64,000 bases of DNA from Lucifuga dentata (GCA_014773175.1 VXCM01000229.1:121001-185000), one strand, 5' to 3'. Counted from the stretch's first letter, positions 12,381-30,649 are shown. Numbers and translations: made by a program. Notes: a model not told the origin generated them from the letters alone.

Positions 12381-14343
12381 GTGAATAATTTAACTCCTGA
12401 GTCAGCATGGAAAGAGACTGTCCACTCCTTTGTAAATGTTTTGGTTAAAAATAGCTAGAATCATATGCTCCAACCCAGCTGCAACTTCAAAGTCAATTGT
12501 CAGATACTTAAACCTCTACTTTAAGAACTTCATATATGTAAAAACTTGTGTCAAATCCCCAAAACCAGAATGCTGAGGAGGAATAAAAACAGCCCGTCAA
12601 TGACTGTTACTGGAAAACATACTGTAGATTCAGCTGTTTTGTGCAGTGCAAATACTCTGCAGCCAGAGGGACTTCTCTCTGTCAGTAGCAACCACTCTGC
12701 TGATGTAGATGACTCATACCTTCCAGTACTGGCGAGGACCCAGTCAGATTAAAACATGAAGTACTTCATTACTGCAAAGAGAGGTTCATATTGCGCTAGT
12801 AGCACACTTCCTCTGGCTGACCAGAAGAGGCACTGGAGAAAATGAATACGCTAATCAAAGAGTTCTCCGACTAAACACTGGCTTTGTGTTTTATCATCTG
12901 GCCATTGGTGTGAATTCTCCGGGCTGAAGCACAGAGAGCATATTCATGAAACTTCATCATGTATATAATTTACCATCAGTTCAAAAATCCCAAAATGCCA
13001 TAAGCATAAAAAGCAGAGATCATCATGCATCTACGATGTTATACATGTTGCATAAAGTGTGACAAGCAGAAAGTCTGGTCAGTGTTTTCTCTTCTCCTGT
13101 CCTGTCCTGCCCTGCTGTGCCCTCTCCTCCGCCTGCTGCACGCCACATTGTGGCTCCAGTGGAATGTGATGACCATGTACAGGACAAAGCCTTGCATTCA
13201 TGGCCCCTCATCCCACTCTGGAGGCTAGCAACTGGGTGCCTTGATTACAGAGTTGGGGGTAATGTCCTGTGAGACACGCGTTGCCCACCCCTGTGTCACC
13301 GTATGACTGTCAGCACCACTGGCTGCATCAGCCACACAGCTCTTTTCCCACACTGTATTTTATTTTATTTTCCATTCAGCTTTACGAAAATAGATTAGCC
13401 CTTTATAACATCACTTAGGCTTTGTAGCATTAGAAGTTTAAAAAAAAAAGTTACAGACAGATCGATTACTGGTAGTGTACAGAACAAAATAAAAGAAAGC
13501 TATGTTTATGTGAGCTTAGGTTTTACATTGGTTTGGTTTGAGTTTTATTGTACGGTAAATATGCCATATTCAATAATGACAACCATTTGGGACCGGATGT
13601 CACAAACAAAGCTATATGAAATCATCTGCTGCCTGCCTGCTTGTCTATCATCTCCTTCCTCTGCCTCAATATCTAATCCAGTGTCCATTAGCTTCCTCTG
13701 TGTAACATAATAGAAGTCTCACAGCGCACTCTGTGCCTCACAGGCGCTTTCTGTGCCAAATGCCAAACCTGCAAGCATCAAAGTCATAGGGGCGAACACA
13801 TTAATTACTATACAACCTGGTAAACATGAATGAGGCATGAGATTAGGGGAGGTTTGACTCCTATCGTCCCAAAAGTACAAAGTCCAGTCAAGTGAGAAGT
13901 GTGTTTTGTTTTACGCCAGCTCACTTAGGACCAGTAGAAAGAAGAGATTTCAGTGACTGTGCAGCAGTAAATCAGAACAGATAAAGGACAAAGAAAACAT
14001 GAGGAAAGGTGCACCATGGCTACAAAAGTAAACAAACCACACAGCAACCTCTTCTCAAAGGACTGCTGATGACCTAAGATGAGCCTAGAGTGCTTCTGTG
14101 ATTTTCCTTTCCAGACTTGCCATTAGCTTGGTGGGGGGACTCTACTGTCATCACGTTTAATAGCTGATTTACTCCCCTGTCTTCTTCTTCAGGTGTGGCC
14201 AGATGCATCCACAATTCATGAGAGGAAACTGATTCCATTACAATGGGCTGTATACAAGGGGAAAGAGACAAGTACACAGGCACAGGATGCAAAATGTAAC
14301 AAATGAATGTTATATCACCTTTTCTGTTTTTGTTTTTGTTGTA
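12379..14343. other. Intergenic DNA, no gene recognised
   Basis: There are no exons or RNA genes seen. At 13274-13292 one motif (CAGGGGTGGGCAA on the - strand) resembles an hAT transposon end, but no partner end was found. Confidence 0.7.
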
Positions 14344-14457
14344 GTATATAATATCCACAGCTGATGTGACATCATCATTTGAGGCAAAGCGCATTTCGAT
14401 TTTCATGTTGAAAAAGAGATGAAAGTCTGATGGAGCCAAATCAGGATGTGCAGAACT
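14344..14457 (-). pseudogene. Decayed mariner-like transposase fragment
   Basis: The - strand reads 38 codons containing HPDLAPSDFHLF, followed by FNMKIEMRFASNDDVTSAVD. PDLAPSD(F/Y)HLF is the hallmark block around the third catalytic aspartate of mariner/Tc1-type (DD34D) transposases, and the following (R/K)FxSxDDVxxAV segment also fits. Only this C-terminal piece is recognisable: upstream sequence is interrupted and the downstream frame drifts into unrelated sequence. No terminal repeats were found nearby. Sequence at 14521-14560, beginning tttatttgtcacgtg, resembles another dispersed fish repeat and may have inserted beside it. Confidence 0.7.
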
Positions 14458-17375
14458 AGTTCATGGTTATAATCCTGTAGTGCCAATAATTGTAGTTGAT
14501 AGGCAATGATATGTTTCTAAGTTTTATTTGTCACGTGCAGCCATACAAGTATAACAACAACTTTTTCTGGTAGGTTCCCAGACTGTGCTTTTTAAGTATA
14601 AAAAATATGATAAAATAAAGACAAAATAAAAAATAAGGATAAGGCAGCATGAGCAAAATTAACAAAATACTGCAACCCTTTCTTACTTCCTTATGTGTCA
14701 GATGCAGGCTCAGAATTTATCAATCAATATCCATTAAACTGTAAATCATAAGCATGGTGGGGCTAAAATTGACCAAGCTGTGGTCCACAGAGGAAGGAAG
14801 CTTGTTAGATTGACATGGAAAGTGTTGGGTGGGGGGGAACAAATGAAAACTCAGGGGACCCAGAGAGCCAGCAGACCAGAAACTGTTTTTACTGGGTGTG
14901 AAAGTTTAGAAAATGATTCAGACACATCCTCTGCTATCTATTCTTACCTGATAAACTTTTGACATTTTGAAGGTCAATGATGAAAAGTGAAGGATGTGTC
15001 AAGGCTTTAGGCCATGAGTGTGAATGGGTGTGTGTATGCATGTCCAAGCCAAATCAAAGTCCAAAGGTCCTTACTCATAGAAGAACAGTGTTCCAGTTAC
15101 CCTGGGTTACTATGCACAGTTACCAATCCATGAAATCCAAAGCCTCTCTGGGCTGTTACCTGAGAGCACTGGTTGTAGGTTCAGTGCATCATTGATTTGG
15201 TCTCTCCTGTCCAAATGTAAGTGTACATCCTATCTCTCATACATCTATTTAGATCATCTATTTAGATGAGCATCTATAATACCAAACAAAGGAAATATCT
15301 AAACAGTACAACTCATTTATAATGAGCCCTTGTTTCTGTGCAAGTGTGCTATAGATGGAAGGACAGCCTGCTTGTTTGCTCCGGCATTTCTACTATGCAG
15401 TAATTTATAACATAATCTCATAGGCTACAAGGCAGAAGTATATATCTATCTATCTATATATATATATATATATCGGCCCTCTATAAGATTTCTTCAGGGG
15501 AAGACTGACTTGGAAGCACTTTTCCAAAGGACCCTGTGAGCTCTATCCAAGGGAGGAATTTCATATGAGGGCTGGCTTTCCATGCTTTTCTGGGACGTAT
15601 TTATAGTAGCTGAGGTCAGGGCAACAGAGGCATGTGGGGTGGCCTCCTTCAACCTAGCCATGTTAAGTGATGCTGAAGCTACAGGGGTGGAGCAATGACA
15701 AGTCATTCCATTCTAAATCTAAACCTCCTTGTTTATGACAATAGTAGCCTGGCCACAAGCCGCTAAATCGTGCGCATAACGGCCTCTTTGAAGCTAGCAC
15801 CAGGCCCTGCCCTTTTAAATATTAGACGTAGAAGAGGTTTCATGGCAAGAAACATAAACCTGCAAGCCTATCACATAGCCATCATTAGTAAGCTTGGAAT
15901 TACATGGTGTGTGATTACAAGTGGTAGAATAGATATGTATACATTTAGAACTAGCTTGAGGGGTGAGTCCAATATGTTATGGATCATCTTTGATTCAAAA
16001 GCAATGAATGACATCAAATATTGTTGTGGAATACTGTAATTACTTAATAATCACTTATAAACATAAAAAGGTGACAAATTGTGATTTAAATCCCACTCAC
16101 TAAAAAGGTCTATTGTTCAGTAATACAGTAAGCTTGAGATGGTAGGAGTAAATCTTGACTTTGACTGGGGAACTTTGGCCTTGCTGTTCGCAGGGCTGGG
16201 GAAAATTCTTGTGGTAAAGCGGTGATGTGGTGTTATCCTCATGAAAGCAGCAGATGAAAGCAACTCTGAGATGCTCACACCATGGAAGACAAAGCAATGA
16301 GGGAGTCTTATCGGCTGAGACGACAGCCCTACATGAGGCGCCTTGTGAAATACAAAGAGGGATAATCTGTTAATGTGGATGAGTGGTCACTCTAAAATAA
16401 TTTACCACAAACATCTCTGTTAAACCTCTCTTTACTTTCATCTTTATGTTGGAATTAATAGACAAACAAATGCAGATGAAAAAATAATATCTTAAATAGC
16501 CATATTATAAGTGTGACTGTTCAAATTTATGTGTATACTTTCATCAAGTGTACAGATCAATTTGAGTTTTTTTTCAAATGCAAAGTGTTTCTTGTAGTTT
16601 AAGTAATAAAATAAGTTTTAAAAAAACTGGGAAAAAAAACAAAAACAAATACAACTAAACATTAGGGTCTGATTTTACCTCAAAATCTAACTCTTCCACC
16701 TATCATTGAAATTCTATCAAAATTTCTCAATTACTTTAGATATCCTGCTGACAAACAGATATGTAATGATATGTGTTTATTTTGTCCTGGTCAAAATTCT
16801 GTTATGAACACAGACAGGCTGAGTTACTCCTGTGTATAGCTTTGCTTGGCTCTGTAGCGGAAACCAGGCTATCATCTGTCTAGCCCTTCCCCTTCAGAAC
16901 AGATTAGTGTAAATGATCCTCATTTCTAATGGTAGGTAACACAACACAGATTATTATTCTATGCTGCAGGGGTTTGTGTGGACTCTTCCTGTGGCATAAA
17001 TCATTAAGCAGGTGACTGTAACCCATACACACAGCTCGGTTCTCTGGGTGATCTGATGCTGCTGGCAGGCCAACAGAACGCAATGCTCAGATTGTTCACC
17101 GCTCAACAACAGAACCAGTAGATCTGTTAAAAATGCTAATTAATTACAAAAAATATTTTGAAAGGTTGGGCAAGAAGGTTAAACTTTGCACACAAAGTCT
17201 CTTTGTCCTTTAATGTCAAGAAACAAGTTATTGTCAAAGCAAATATACAAGGAAGAAAGATGGCCACATGATCAAATTTATAGGAACTATGAAGAATGAC
17301 AGTACCAAAAAAGACAAAGTCCACTGCTTGCTTTTTCTTTGCATCATAAAGTTTTTAAGTCTGGTAGTGGAATCT
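14458..17375. other. Intergenic DNA upstream of tekt3
   Basis: Nothing recognisable apart from the TATC/TA array, a 13-bp direct repeat (catctatttagat, twice near 15242-15267) and a possible repeat tail at 14521-14560. Confidence 0.7.
15439..15474. repeat. Compound (TATC)n(TA)n microsatellite
   Basis: TATC units pass into TA units. Confidence 0.93.
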
Positions 17376-17389
17376 CCCACCATGGCAAC
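17376..17389 (+). promoter_or_regulatory. Candidate RFX X-box upstream of tekt3
   Basis: The sequence CCCACCATGGCAAC matches 11 of 14 positions of an X-box of the form GTTACCATGGCAAC, with a perfect right half. RFX factors use X-boxes in promoters of ciliary genes, and tekt3 is one. The site is about 0.4 kb upstream of the ATG and 150-220 bp before the candidate 5' splice donors. The left half is degenerate, so function is inferred. Confidence 0.4.
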
Positions 17390-17540
17390 TGCTTCTGTGT
17401 CAACAGAAATTGTGAACAGAACAACTCCTGCAGCCCAGGACTGTGCATCGCCATTGGCTAGCTGAATGAATGACCTGCAAACTTGTCTATGTATTATGCA
17501 TGTCAGTTTACCTTTAGTGTGTTCTTGAGCTCATTTCCAG

Positions 17541-17611
17541 GTAAGCACAGCTGAGAGGTAGCATGCCTACAGAGAGGTGCTGAATGTTCAAGAAGAGCTT
17601 TGATCATATTG
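17541..17611 (+). other. tekt3: Candidate tekt3 5' untranslated exon boundary region
   Basis: The coding exon has an acceptor upstream of its ATG, so at least one noncoding exon must lie farther 5'. Two good donor sites occur: CAG|gtaagc with the intron starting at 17541, and ATTG|gtaagt with the intron starting at 17612. Sequence alone does not say which is used, or whether the interval between them is exonic. The transcription start was not located. Confidence 0.4.
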
Positions 17612-17781
17612 GTAAGTCAACCTTTTCTGCTCTTTTGAAATATATTGAACTAACCTTTGAGTTTATATAAAAACATGTTTCAAACGTTTTGGTGTGCACA
17701 TGTACATACTAATACTGTTGTGAAAAATTTATCTCATGCTCTGCTTTCAATAAACAAGCAGCACCCTGAGAGGAGTAAAAA

Positions 17782-22358
<4,577 letters not shown>

Positions 22359-22609
22359 AAAAGGCCTGTAACTCAAAGCCTTATGTCTGCCTTATGGTGC
22401 TCTACTTTATAAACTGATAGTATGTCAGGACTGTGTGTAAGCATTATGTTTTGAAGTTTTTCTGCCACCTAGTGAAAAAAAAAAATTAATATTGCTTTAA
22501 CTCTGTCACATTCAGCAATGCATTTGCATGAAGGAAAGTAACTTAAAAGTTGCTGATATTCATGAATAATCAAATGTTTGTCTAGATATTTTGCATGGCA
22601 TATTAAGTG

Positions 22610-22615
22610 AATAAA
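22610..22615 (+). terminator. tekt3: Candidate tekt3 polyadenylation signal
   Basis: AATAAA occurs 252 nt after the tekt3 stop, which would give a 3' UTR of roughly 270 nt. It is the first canonical signal seen downstream of the gene. Confidence 0.5.
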
Positions 22616-23921
22616 TTCTGAACACTCAAGTGTTTACAATGTTATACTGTACATTACATCAGTGAAATTTACTTTAGAGTCTGACTATTAATTTCTTAAT
22701 TTTGTAAGAGGTCAAAGACCTCAAGAATCAAAGGTGATATTTGCACATTGCAAATGCAGACACCTGCAAATATTGTTGATTTTGCTTAATTGTACCTTAT
22801 TCATAAAACTTTCATTATGCTACACTCGATTTATGAAACTATGATGGCTAATCTACACTAGTTTTTAACACTATGTACAACAGTATGGTTGGAGTGGTAC
22901 ACGCTATCTGTGTGAACCAGGGTTGAGTTTCCTCTACACTACATCGACCAGTGGAGCAGAAACAGTGTTCCTGGTAGTACGTGTGGCTGTAATCTCCAAA
23001 CAAACAGCCTGGATTAGCTCATGCAGTGCGCTCAGAGAGGAAGACAAACACACACCTTCGAAGCCTGTCATCTTAAATTGACCTGAATGTCACCTTTGGA
23101 GAGTACTGACATGTAAGGGATGGTGATTTGACAGTTTGCAGCTCTCAGCGAGACTCAAAGGATTAAGATTTAGCCTATGCTTTCAGTTTGGAGCACAGTG
23201 TACAGATTTATTGTGCAGTTTGCAAAGGACTTTTGTTTCTTTATCACCAGGTTCTTTAATGATTGGTGTGGCCCATTACTCATAACTTCACTCAAATGAG
23301 GAACTGTGCATACAATTTCTAAGTTATGTGGAAAGCCCCACACCCGTTCTATAGTTTTTAGCTCTGCACCAGTTTTGCCTCATTCTCTTACAACTTTTTC
23401 TTCTTCTTCACACACCTTTACATTTACGCCTTCATATTCCAATACAGGGAATGGATGACATCTATTAATGCCCTGGATGGATCCTACACAATAAAGGATT
23501 TGGAGAGTATCATTTTCATTTCATTTGTTTATTCAGCACCTTTAAGAGCATGAACTATCAGCACAAACACACACACACTCACACATCATGCCATTCCGTG
23601 ACCCAACCCTTCCATTACTGCACCTCCTGCATAACCTTTGGCCTTACTGAGGAATGTGAACTTTGCTCATATCAGATATTGTTTAAATTCATCTGTCCAG
23701 TAGTCACCAATCTATCATCATTAAATGAAGCAGTACGGTAAGTACTGTAAGATATAAGGAGTGATCACAGAAGTATCACATAGCAATAGTTGTCTTCACT
23801 GATATGAGAATGCCAGTGGCAGTTTTGTTCCATGTGTAATTCTTTCCAGTGTATCATATCCTGCTGCATTTTCTGATTTGATATCAACACCCAGGTCAGA
23901 TCCAGTGGAAAGGGGATATGC

Positions 23922-23923
<2 letters not shown>

Positions 23924-23987
<64 letters not shown>
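23924..23987. repeat. Long poly(A) run ending in an N
   Basis: More than 60 A run up to N at 23988. This is likely an assembly-limited homopolymer. Confidence 0.93.
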
Positions 23988-24398
23988 NTGGAGACAGAGG
24001 CTATTTGGAGTGCTACCATAATTAAATATGAGATGCAGCATGGGATCTATACTGCAAGGTTTACCTCAAATATTTTATGAAAATGTGGCTGTTATTCCAC
24101 TGAAATATGTTCAGTTGTTGCAGCATTAAAGTAAAAGCATGTTAATGTTGCCAGTGTAAATAGAACAGTTTCACTGTACGGATTCCTGACAGGAGGGTGG
24201 GAATGACCATACAGATAAATCTCTCATTGTGTATGTGTCTGTGTGTGTGAAACTTGCACTTTGATTTAGTGTAACATTTTACAACTGTCACGTTCACACA
24301 GAGTTCATGTTGTCTGTCTCTGCTGTGCAAACAGCATTGTGTTTGACTGCAACCTTCAGGAGCAAGTCAATGGGAGGAGGTCTCTGCCATGGTTTCCT

Positions 24399-24419
24399 GT
24401 GTGTGTGTGTGTGTGTGTG
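24399..24419. repeat. (GT)n microsatellite
   Basis: About ten GT units. Confidence 0.95.
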
Positions 24420-27400
24420 CGTCCTCATAGTCCCACTCCATGCACATTCCTGAGTCCTAGCATTGCAAAGACAGGCCCCCTGTTGTCTACCACACATCAA
24501 AAGACTCTTTGCTCTCATCACCCCGTAATTAAACACTGACAGATATTACATAGTCAATGTTTTTCCTCCCCCTTACATGCTTCATTTACGTTCTCCCTCT
24601 CTTTTCTACCATTGCACTTTCCTGACCAAAAATACATAATGGAGGGACCCATGAAGTGTCAGCTCAGTTAAGTGGAGTGAATCCCTGTTTCTTTGCCTGT
24701 CTCTCGTACTCATGCATTCTGGATGGGACACAAATAGGCCCTCCTATTTGACCTCTGCTCCCACCCCCGCATATGGGGAATGTACTCTAGAATTCTCCCC
24801 GCAGTCCATACATATTGGCAGTTTATTTTTGTCACTCAATCTTGTTATAGATGCCCTATGCCCCCCGTATTTTATGTTTGTGACATACCGTCATACCATA
24901 CTAAAGAGCTGATCACAGCTCACTTGAGATCAGTGTCAGTCACAGAAATGCATGCACTCTCAGCTGGAACTGTACAGACTCTTGACTTTGAGCATGCATG
25001 GTAGTAGTAGTATTATCCATTGAGTCACTCCATTATATCTACTTTGATCTTCAAGATGAGTTAGCTAGGCCATTTAGCTAGTTTTTGGTGTCTCTTAGTC
25101 CATAGGTAAATACATGGTCTATTTTCACTAATGCATTGGTCTTTTCCTTTTCATGCCTAAAGTGAATACTTAAATTAACATTCATGATAGATGTATGCAT
25201 TATATACCAAATTCAATTAAGGCATATGCCTACAAGCCTTACACAATACCCAATGACCACAGAGATGTTAACTGTAATGAACCCTTAGCTCTTTAAGAGA
25301 AGCTCCTCCTCGACCTCTTCCTGCTGGAACACCCTAGTCCAACTTCAACTTTATGGAGCACTTTTCAAGGCCAGATGAAAATACAACAAAGATTTGAACT
25401 TGAAAAATGAAAAATGCAATGCACATTAAAAACCTACCACATATAATGACATAAACTTTTATTATTATCAATTTCCAACATAAAAATTGGAAAAACAAAC
25501 TATTACTATCAGCTTTTGTACATGACAGTGAAGAAATCAGTGGAGTTTTGACAGGGCTGGGGATTTGTGGCTGACAGGAGCAAAACGCGTGAGAAGCGTG
25601 AATCATAACAAAACTTGGGTATGTCATAACTGCAGAAAATATCCTGTCCAGATTACCTATAAATGTTGACAGTGGGTCTCGGATTTTAGAGCGCTATAAC
25701 ATGGGCCATTTCCCTCTGTTTTTCCAGCTCAACATAAATGGTTGGAGAGCTCCACTTGGAGTGAACATGAACATTAAACATCCATGGGAAAAAGCTCTTC
25801 TTGCAACTTTTGGATCTATGCCAAAATTTGTTTCCTCAAGAGGTCACTGGCGGCTACATTGTTTGGATTTAAAGTTTGTCTATTACTGTATTACTGTAAA
25901 TTGGGATAAAATAAGAAACACAAGGGATGTCATCTGAAATTACCAAGGGAGGATTTTTTTTTTTTTTTTTTTATNTTTTTTTTTTTTTTTTTTAATGGTA
26001 TCACTCATTTTGGTTTGGAAAGTAAGTAGTCATCTGTTGAGTAATAGGCTTGCTAGCAGTTGAGAGCTAAAGAGAGGAAGCTGGAGACAGTGAGATAATG
26101 GACATTGTATTATTTGTGGTTTTCCATCCCAACAGCCATTACTCACACACAGTCATGTGTGACTGTCTGGTGATCTTTGCTCACACTTGGAATCTGTAAC
26201 CACCCTAAATCTTGTCATTCAAGAAAATTTATCATCCCTCAAGAGTCCGTACATAACTATGTCACCAACCGAGTAGCCACGATAAGCCAGACAGACACAA
26301 CTTTTAACCAAAGATCACAGGTCAAGTGGATCATTAAGTGTAACTGAATGGAATTCTGGAACAATCCATAACATTGATCGCTGTGTTTTGTTTTGTTTTC
26401 ATTCTCTATAGGCAGTTCAGTCCCCTCAAGTGTATCAGATGATCTTTCTTCCATAATTATACAAAAGCCACATCTATTCCATGGAAGGCACTATGAAATT
26501 AAGACTTGAAAACTTTTGTAGAAAGTACAAACATAACAAACAACATACAAACAAATATACAAATAGTCGGGGGGGATGCTGGAGGACTAATGCCCGCTGC
26601 ACCTCTGGGTCATTATGAGATGTCTATTTGTAGTATTGTTTTAAAAAGAACAAAAGAATGCCTTTACCTTTTCACATTTTATCTCATAAATTTGAGCTTT
26701 TCCAATTAAACATGGCTCATACGTTGTGCTGTATTCACATCATAGGCAACCTGTTGTGTATTTAGTGTGCATTGTACACTTCTTGTCATCACTGTGTCTT
26801 GTCTGATTAAAATGTGATGACAAGTAAAGGGTTGTGAGCAGCTTAAAATCTACTGGTGCACAAACAAACAGACTTTATTTACCCCTCAACTCTCAATCAC
26901 CGATCTGGCTCATTTGCCTTGACCCTGTTTTTTGGCTCCTACTGTTCTCATCTCCTTAACTAATATCATCAGTTTGAGTGCCCAGCTCTCCTTGTAGCCA
27001 TTCATAAATTACCAGGCAAATTGTATTCTTTTCTATGGCTATTATTGTCATATTTACTCTGGCATCATGTGCATTCTCTCTCATGCTGATGAACTTCCAA
27101 CCAATCTGTAGGATGCATCTGTGTGATAGAAGAAAGTGACATTTGATTATACTGTACAAAGTCTGTCTATTCCTTAATTTCAGTCCTTGAGAATTCTACT
27201 CATTTTTGATGTAAACAATTTTGTTTATTTTTTGATGTTTCCTTTACTCATAATTTATGACCTTGTGGTTTTCAGAACTTTTTTCAATTTAATTCTCAAA
27301 CTCATTATTACAAAACAAGGTCAGCAAAAAATCTTCATCTTCTTCTTCTTCTTCTTCTTTTTATTTTATTTTATTTATTTAATTATTTATTTATTTATTC

Positions 27401-27938
27401 ATTTATTTTTAGGACATCTTAGGACAATCAATTTTCTATTAGATTTAGAGGTCCCAGTTTTGGAACAAATTACCAGTTACATCCAAACTTGTACTCATGT
27501 TAATAATCTAAAAAGTACAGTTAAAACCAATCCAGCCATTTGTTGGTATGAATTTATCCTTTTATTGTCTCTTGCTGTTGCTTACCTTTGCCACGACTTC
27601 AGTTCATTCACCATAGCCTATTTTGTTTACTTGATTTAATATTTGTTTATCCCTGAGTCGTGTCTCTAACTGTGACTTGACAAGGCTTTATGGGTTTTTT
27701 GGTCTCTCCTGCACATTCTATCATTTTATGCTATGTTGATTTAGTAGTACTTTTATCTGTCTTTTAATTTTTTTCTGTTGCCTTCTTTGGTATTCTTTGT
27801 TGTGCAACTCTATAAATAAACAAAATCGAAATACAAAATCAGAGTTAGTGGTATTGATAATATAGCATCGAAGTTCTGGGTCGGTACGGTCTCTTGTATA
27901 TCTTGTGTATTGTTATTGTACATATCGATGGGTGGTGT

Positions 27939-27965
27939 ACGTGTGTGTGTGTGTCTGTGTGTGTA
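27939..27965. repeat. Imperfect (GT)n microsatellite
   Basis: GT units with one CT and one TA interruption. Confidence 0.9.
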
Positions 27966-30344
27966 TGTACTGTAGGTGGAAGTCAGTGTGTAAATGTCAA
28001 CCATTCTGGGTCTCTGGCTAACTCTGAGCTGGGTTGAGGGGCGGTCTGACTGACTGTGAGGGCTACAGTAGGAGGGAAGCTGTTGAACTATCTCCATGGA
28101 CCAACAGACAGTGGCACTTCACATGCTGATAACAGGACACAAGTAGTGTTCTCTAGTGGTCAATCACTGACGCAGATAGGCCTTCTGCTTGATCTCCACG
28201 GAGCATCAGCTGGATCCCCCATCTCAAATTCCAGAAGAAAGATATCTACTGTGAGTACAAGACATTTATTCCTCATGGGGTAATGGATTGTGGTTTGAGT
28301 TAAATGCAATGGCACATAATTCAATCTAGTGAAACGAGGCAGGTCAGCATTGAGTCATGCTGAAGACGTTGCAATGGAAAAAGGATGCATCCTCTGTGAC
28401 GTCTTTTGCTATAATGTTATATCAAATGCTTCAGATTGCTTTTCTTTCGAGCAATTATTGCGTTAGAAAGAAAACATCCATCACTTAACATAACTGTCAC
28501 ATCTGCTTTAATGCTCTCCTCTGTGTTGGCATGTGGATTGAGTTATGGTAACTTAATAACTTCTACTCTCAAATTCATCGCTCTTAGACATGGTCCTATC
28601 TATGGTTTAAGTATAAACTCTCACTGTCTAGCAGTCGAGGTGAATTATTAGAAGCTGTTCCAGAAAATTATTCTGTATCTTACTGTGAATTCTTATTATG
28701 TGGCTCTCCCAGAAACTTTGGCTTCAAGCTCCAGTTTCACCAGTGCAGTAAACTTAACACTCCCATGTCCACTCAGTGCACTGTCAGTCTTTTACAAACA
28801 TTGACATATAAGGGATGTGAGTGACGAGCTCCTTCCACAGCTACTACACAGTTTTAATAAGAAGTCTTCTCTGCATGTCACTGTGTAACTTTACTGCTGA
28901 CCAGTGCAATGTTCAGACAATAAAAGCTTAAACACTGCAACTACTAATAAACATCAGATCTTCTTTATCAGATTCAAGTAACTGAACAATCTAAAAGTAT
29001 GTGAGGTAAGGAGATGCTTCTCTTCAATCCTAAGAGGTCAGGATACTTTGATTTCTAAAGCCACAAAGCTCTCACTCAGTAGCATTTCATAGCTGTGTTC
29101 TGGTCTTGTAAATGTCTCTTTTATGACCATGCAGACATGAGCACAGTAAAAAGCCTCTCACTTTTATGTCAGTGTGGAAATCTGTGGAGAAGCACTCGGA
29201 AGTGTGAGATAAGTAACAAAGAATAGAGAGTGGGTGTTGACAGGGGTTATCTTAGGTTGGATGGCTACTAAGTTCCTCTACTAGCCCACCGATGGCTCAC
29301 AAAGACTGTGTCTCACAATGTGCCTGTCACCTATACACCCATTATTTTCTGTACCAGGCTTGAAGCGAATTTGTATTTTTTTTCCAAAAGTAAAATAATA
29401 ACCTATACAAACATAATGTCCAATAAACTCTAAAGGTAACCCACAAATATCATTTTCAAAATGTGCCTTTAACTTCCTTGACTCAAAAAAGATTTGGTCC
29501 AACAAGCCTCTTCTGTGAGTAGACTTGGCTTATGTACTATAAAAAGAAGATCTAGTAGGTGGAAAGTTTCAGTTCATACTTCAAAATATTTACAGTTATG
29601 ACCTCTCCTGACACTCCCTGTATCATTTCCTTGAATTCCAAGCATTCCTCCACCCATATTTATGGTCTTCAGTCATTGCATACTTGTATATTTTGTATTT
29701 AACAAGGTGGGCTGCAGTTGCTTTTCAGGGCAGAACGCCCTCTTTATTCCCACTGGAAATGACTCATGTCAAACAGAGGACAGCCCCAGATGCTATCTCT
29801 GAGTGGTGGTGTGCTAGGCATCCACACTTTCACACACACTGTGAGTCATGAGGCTGACTGATGACAGAGGGAAAGACCCACACTACAACCCACCACATCG
29901 ATGTTTGTGTTGCTTATTACCCAGACAACGAAAGGCTGACTCTACAGAACAGCACATTCTGGAGAAAAATCCAAAACAACAACGAAATTCATAAGAAGCC
30001 TGATGAATGCTATTACACTTGGCTAAAACATTAAATAACTTCTAAATTACCTAAATTATGGAACAATGTGCCCTTGCCAAGTACAGAATGTAATAATTTT
30101 AATTAAGTTATATGTACTTTTGCCAAGTAATTAACTGAAATGTGTTCTATTAGATTTTTTTAATTGTGATTCAGTGTTATGCACTCTAAAAATATAATTA
30201 ACACAAGATCTGATTTATATTTAGATGCTTTATTATCCGCCTACTAAATATACCATAAATACTGCATTATACATAGTATTCCAAAGAGTAGCCCCTTGTA
30301 ATTTGTAATAACTGCAATACCAACTTGATAAAGTAGAAAAAAAG

Positions 30345-30467
30345 AAAAAAAAAAAAATCCTAGAAAGCAGATATCGATGTCTCTAACATCCGAACAATAA
30401 TCAGTNAAAAAAAAAAAAATCCTAGAAAGCAGATATCGATGTCTCTAACATCCGAACAATAATCAGT
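30345..30467. repeat. Exact 61-bp duplication across an N, probable assembly artefact
   Basis: Bases 30345-30405 and 30407-30467 are identical (13 A then the same 48 bases), separated only by the single N at 30406. This is what two overlapping contig ends look like when joined without merging. It lies roughly 0.2 kb upstream of the predicted pmp22 start. Confidence 0.9.
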
Positions 30468-30618
30468 CTGGTCACTAAGCATGCATGTACTGTAACTAAG
30501 GCAGCTCCTGCGCTATTACACACGGTGCGTCTATATCTGGAGCCCTGGCTGCGGACCAGAGGGGTCACTCCATGACGCAGCGACGCACGGAGGGCGTTGT
30601 TCTTCCATAATGAGACGC

Positions 30619-30625
30619 TTTATAA
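30619..30625 (+). promoter_or_regulatory. pmp22: Candidate TATA box of pmp22
   Basis: TTTATAA lies in a locally GC/CpG-rich patch (about 30505-30640) that stands out from AT-rich surroundings. Initiation would be expected near 30645-30655, giving a first exon of about 145 nt that ends at the strong donor at 30795. The position fits the noncoding first exon known for PMP22 genes. Confidence 0.55.
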
Positions 30626-30649
30626 CAGCGGCGTCAGTCCTGGCATCAA

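Larger units (their letters stand above)
22636..30344. other. Intergenic DNA between tekt3 and pmp22
   Basis: About 7.7 kb without a recognisable exon. It holds homopolymers with N (23988, 25975), GT arrays and an AT-rich low-complexity tract (27340-27420). Regulatory elements for pmp22 could lie here but none was identified by sequence alone. Confidence 0.7.

Noticed and set aside
13274..13292. hAT-like terminal motif
   Set aside because: Only one end is seen, and no matching end or 8-bp target duplication was found.
27187..27639. 150-codon hydrophobic open frame
   Set aside because: Hydrophobicity comes from a T-rich low-complexity tract; no known membrane protein family was recognised.
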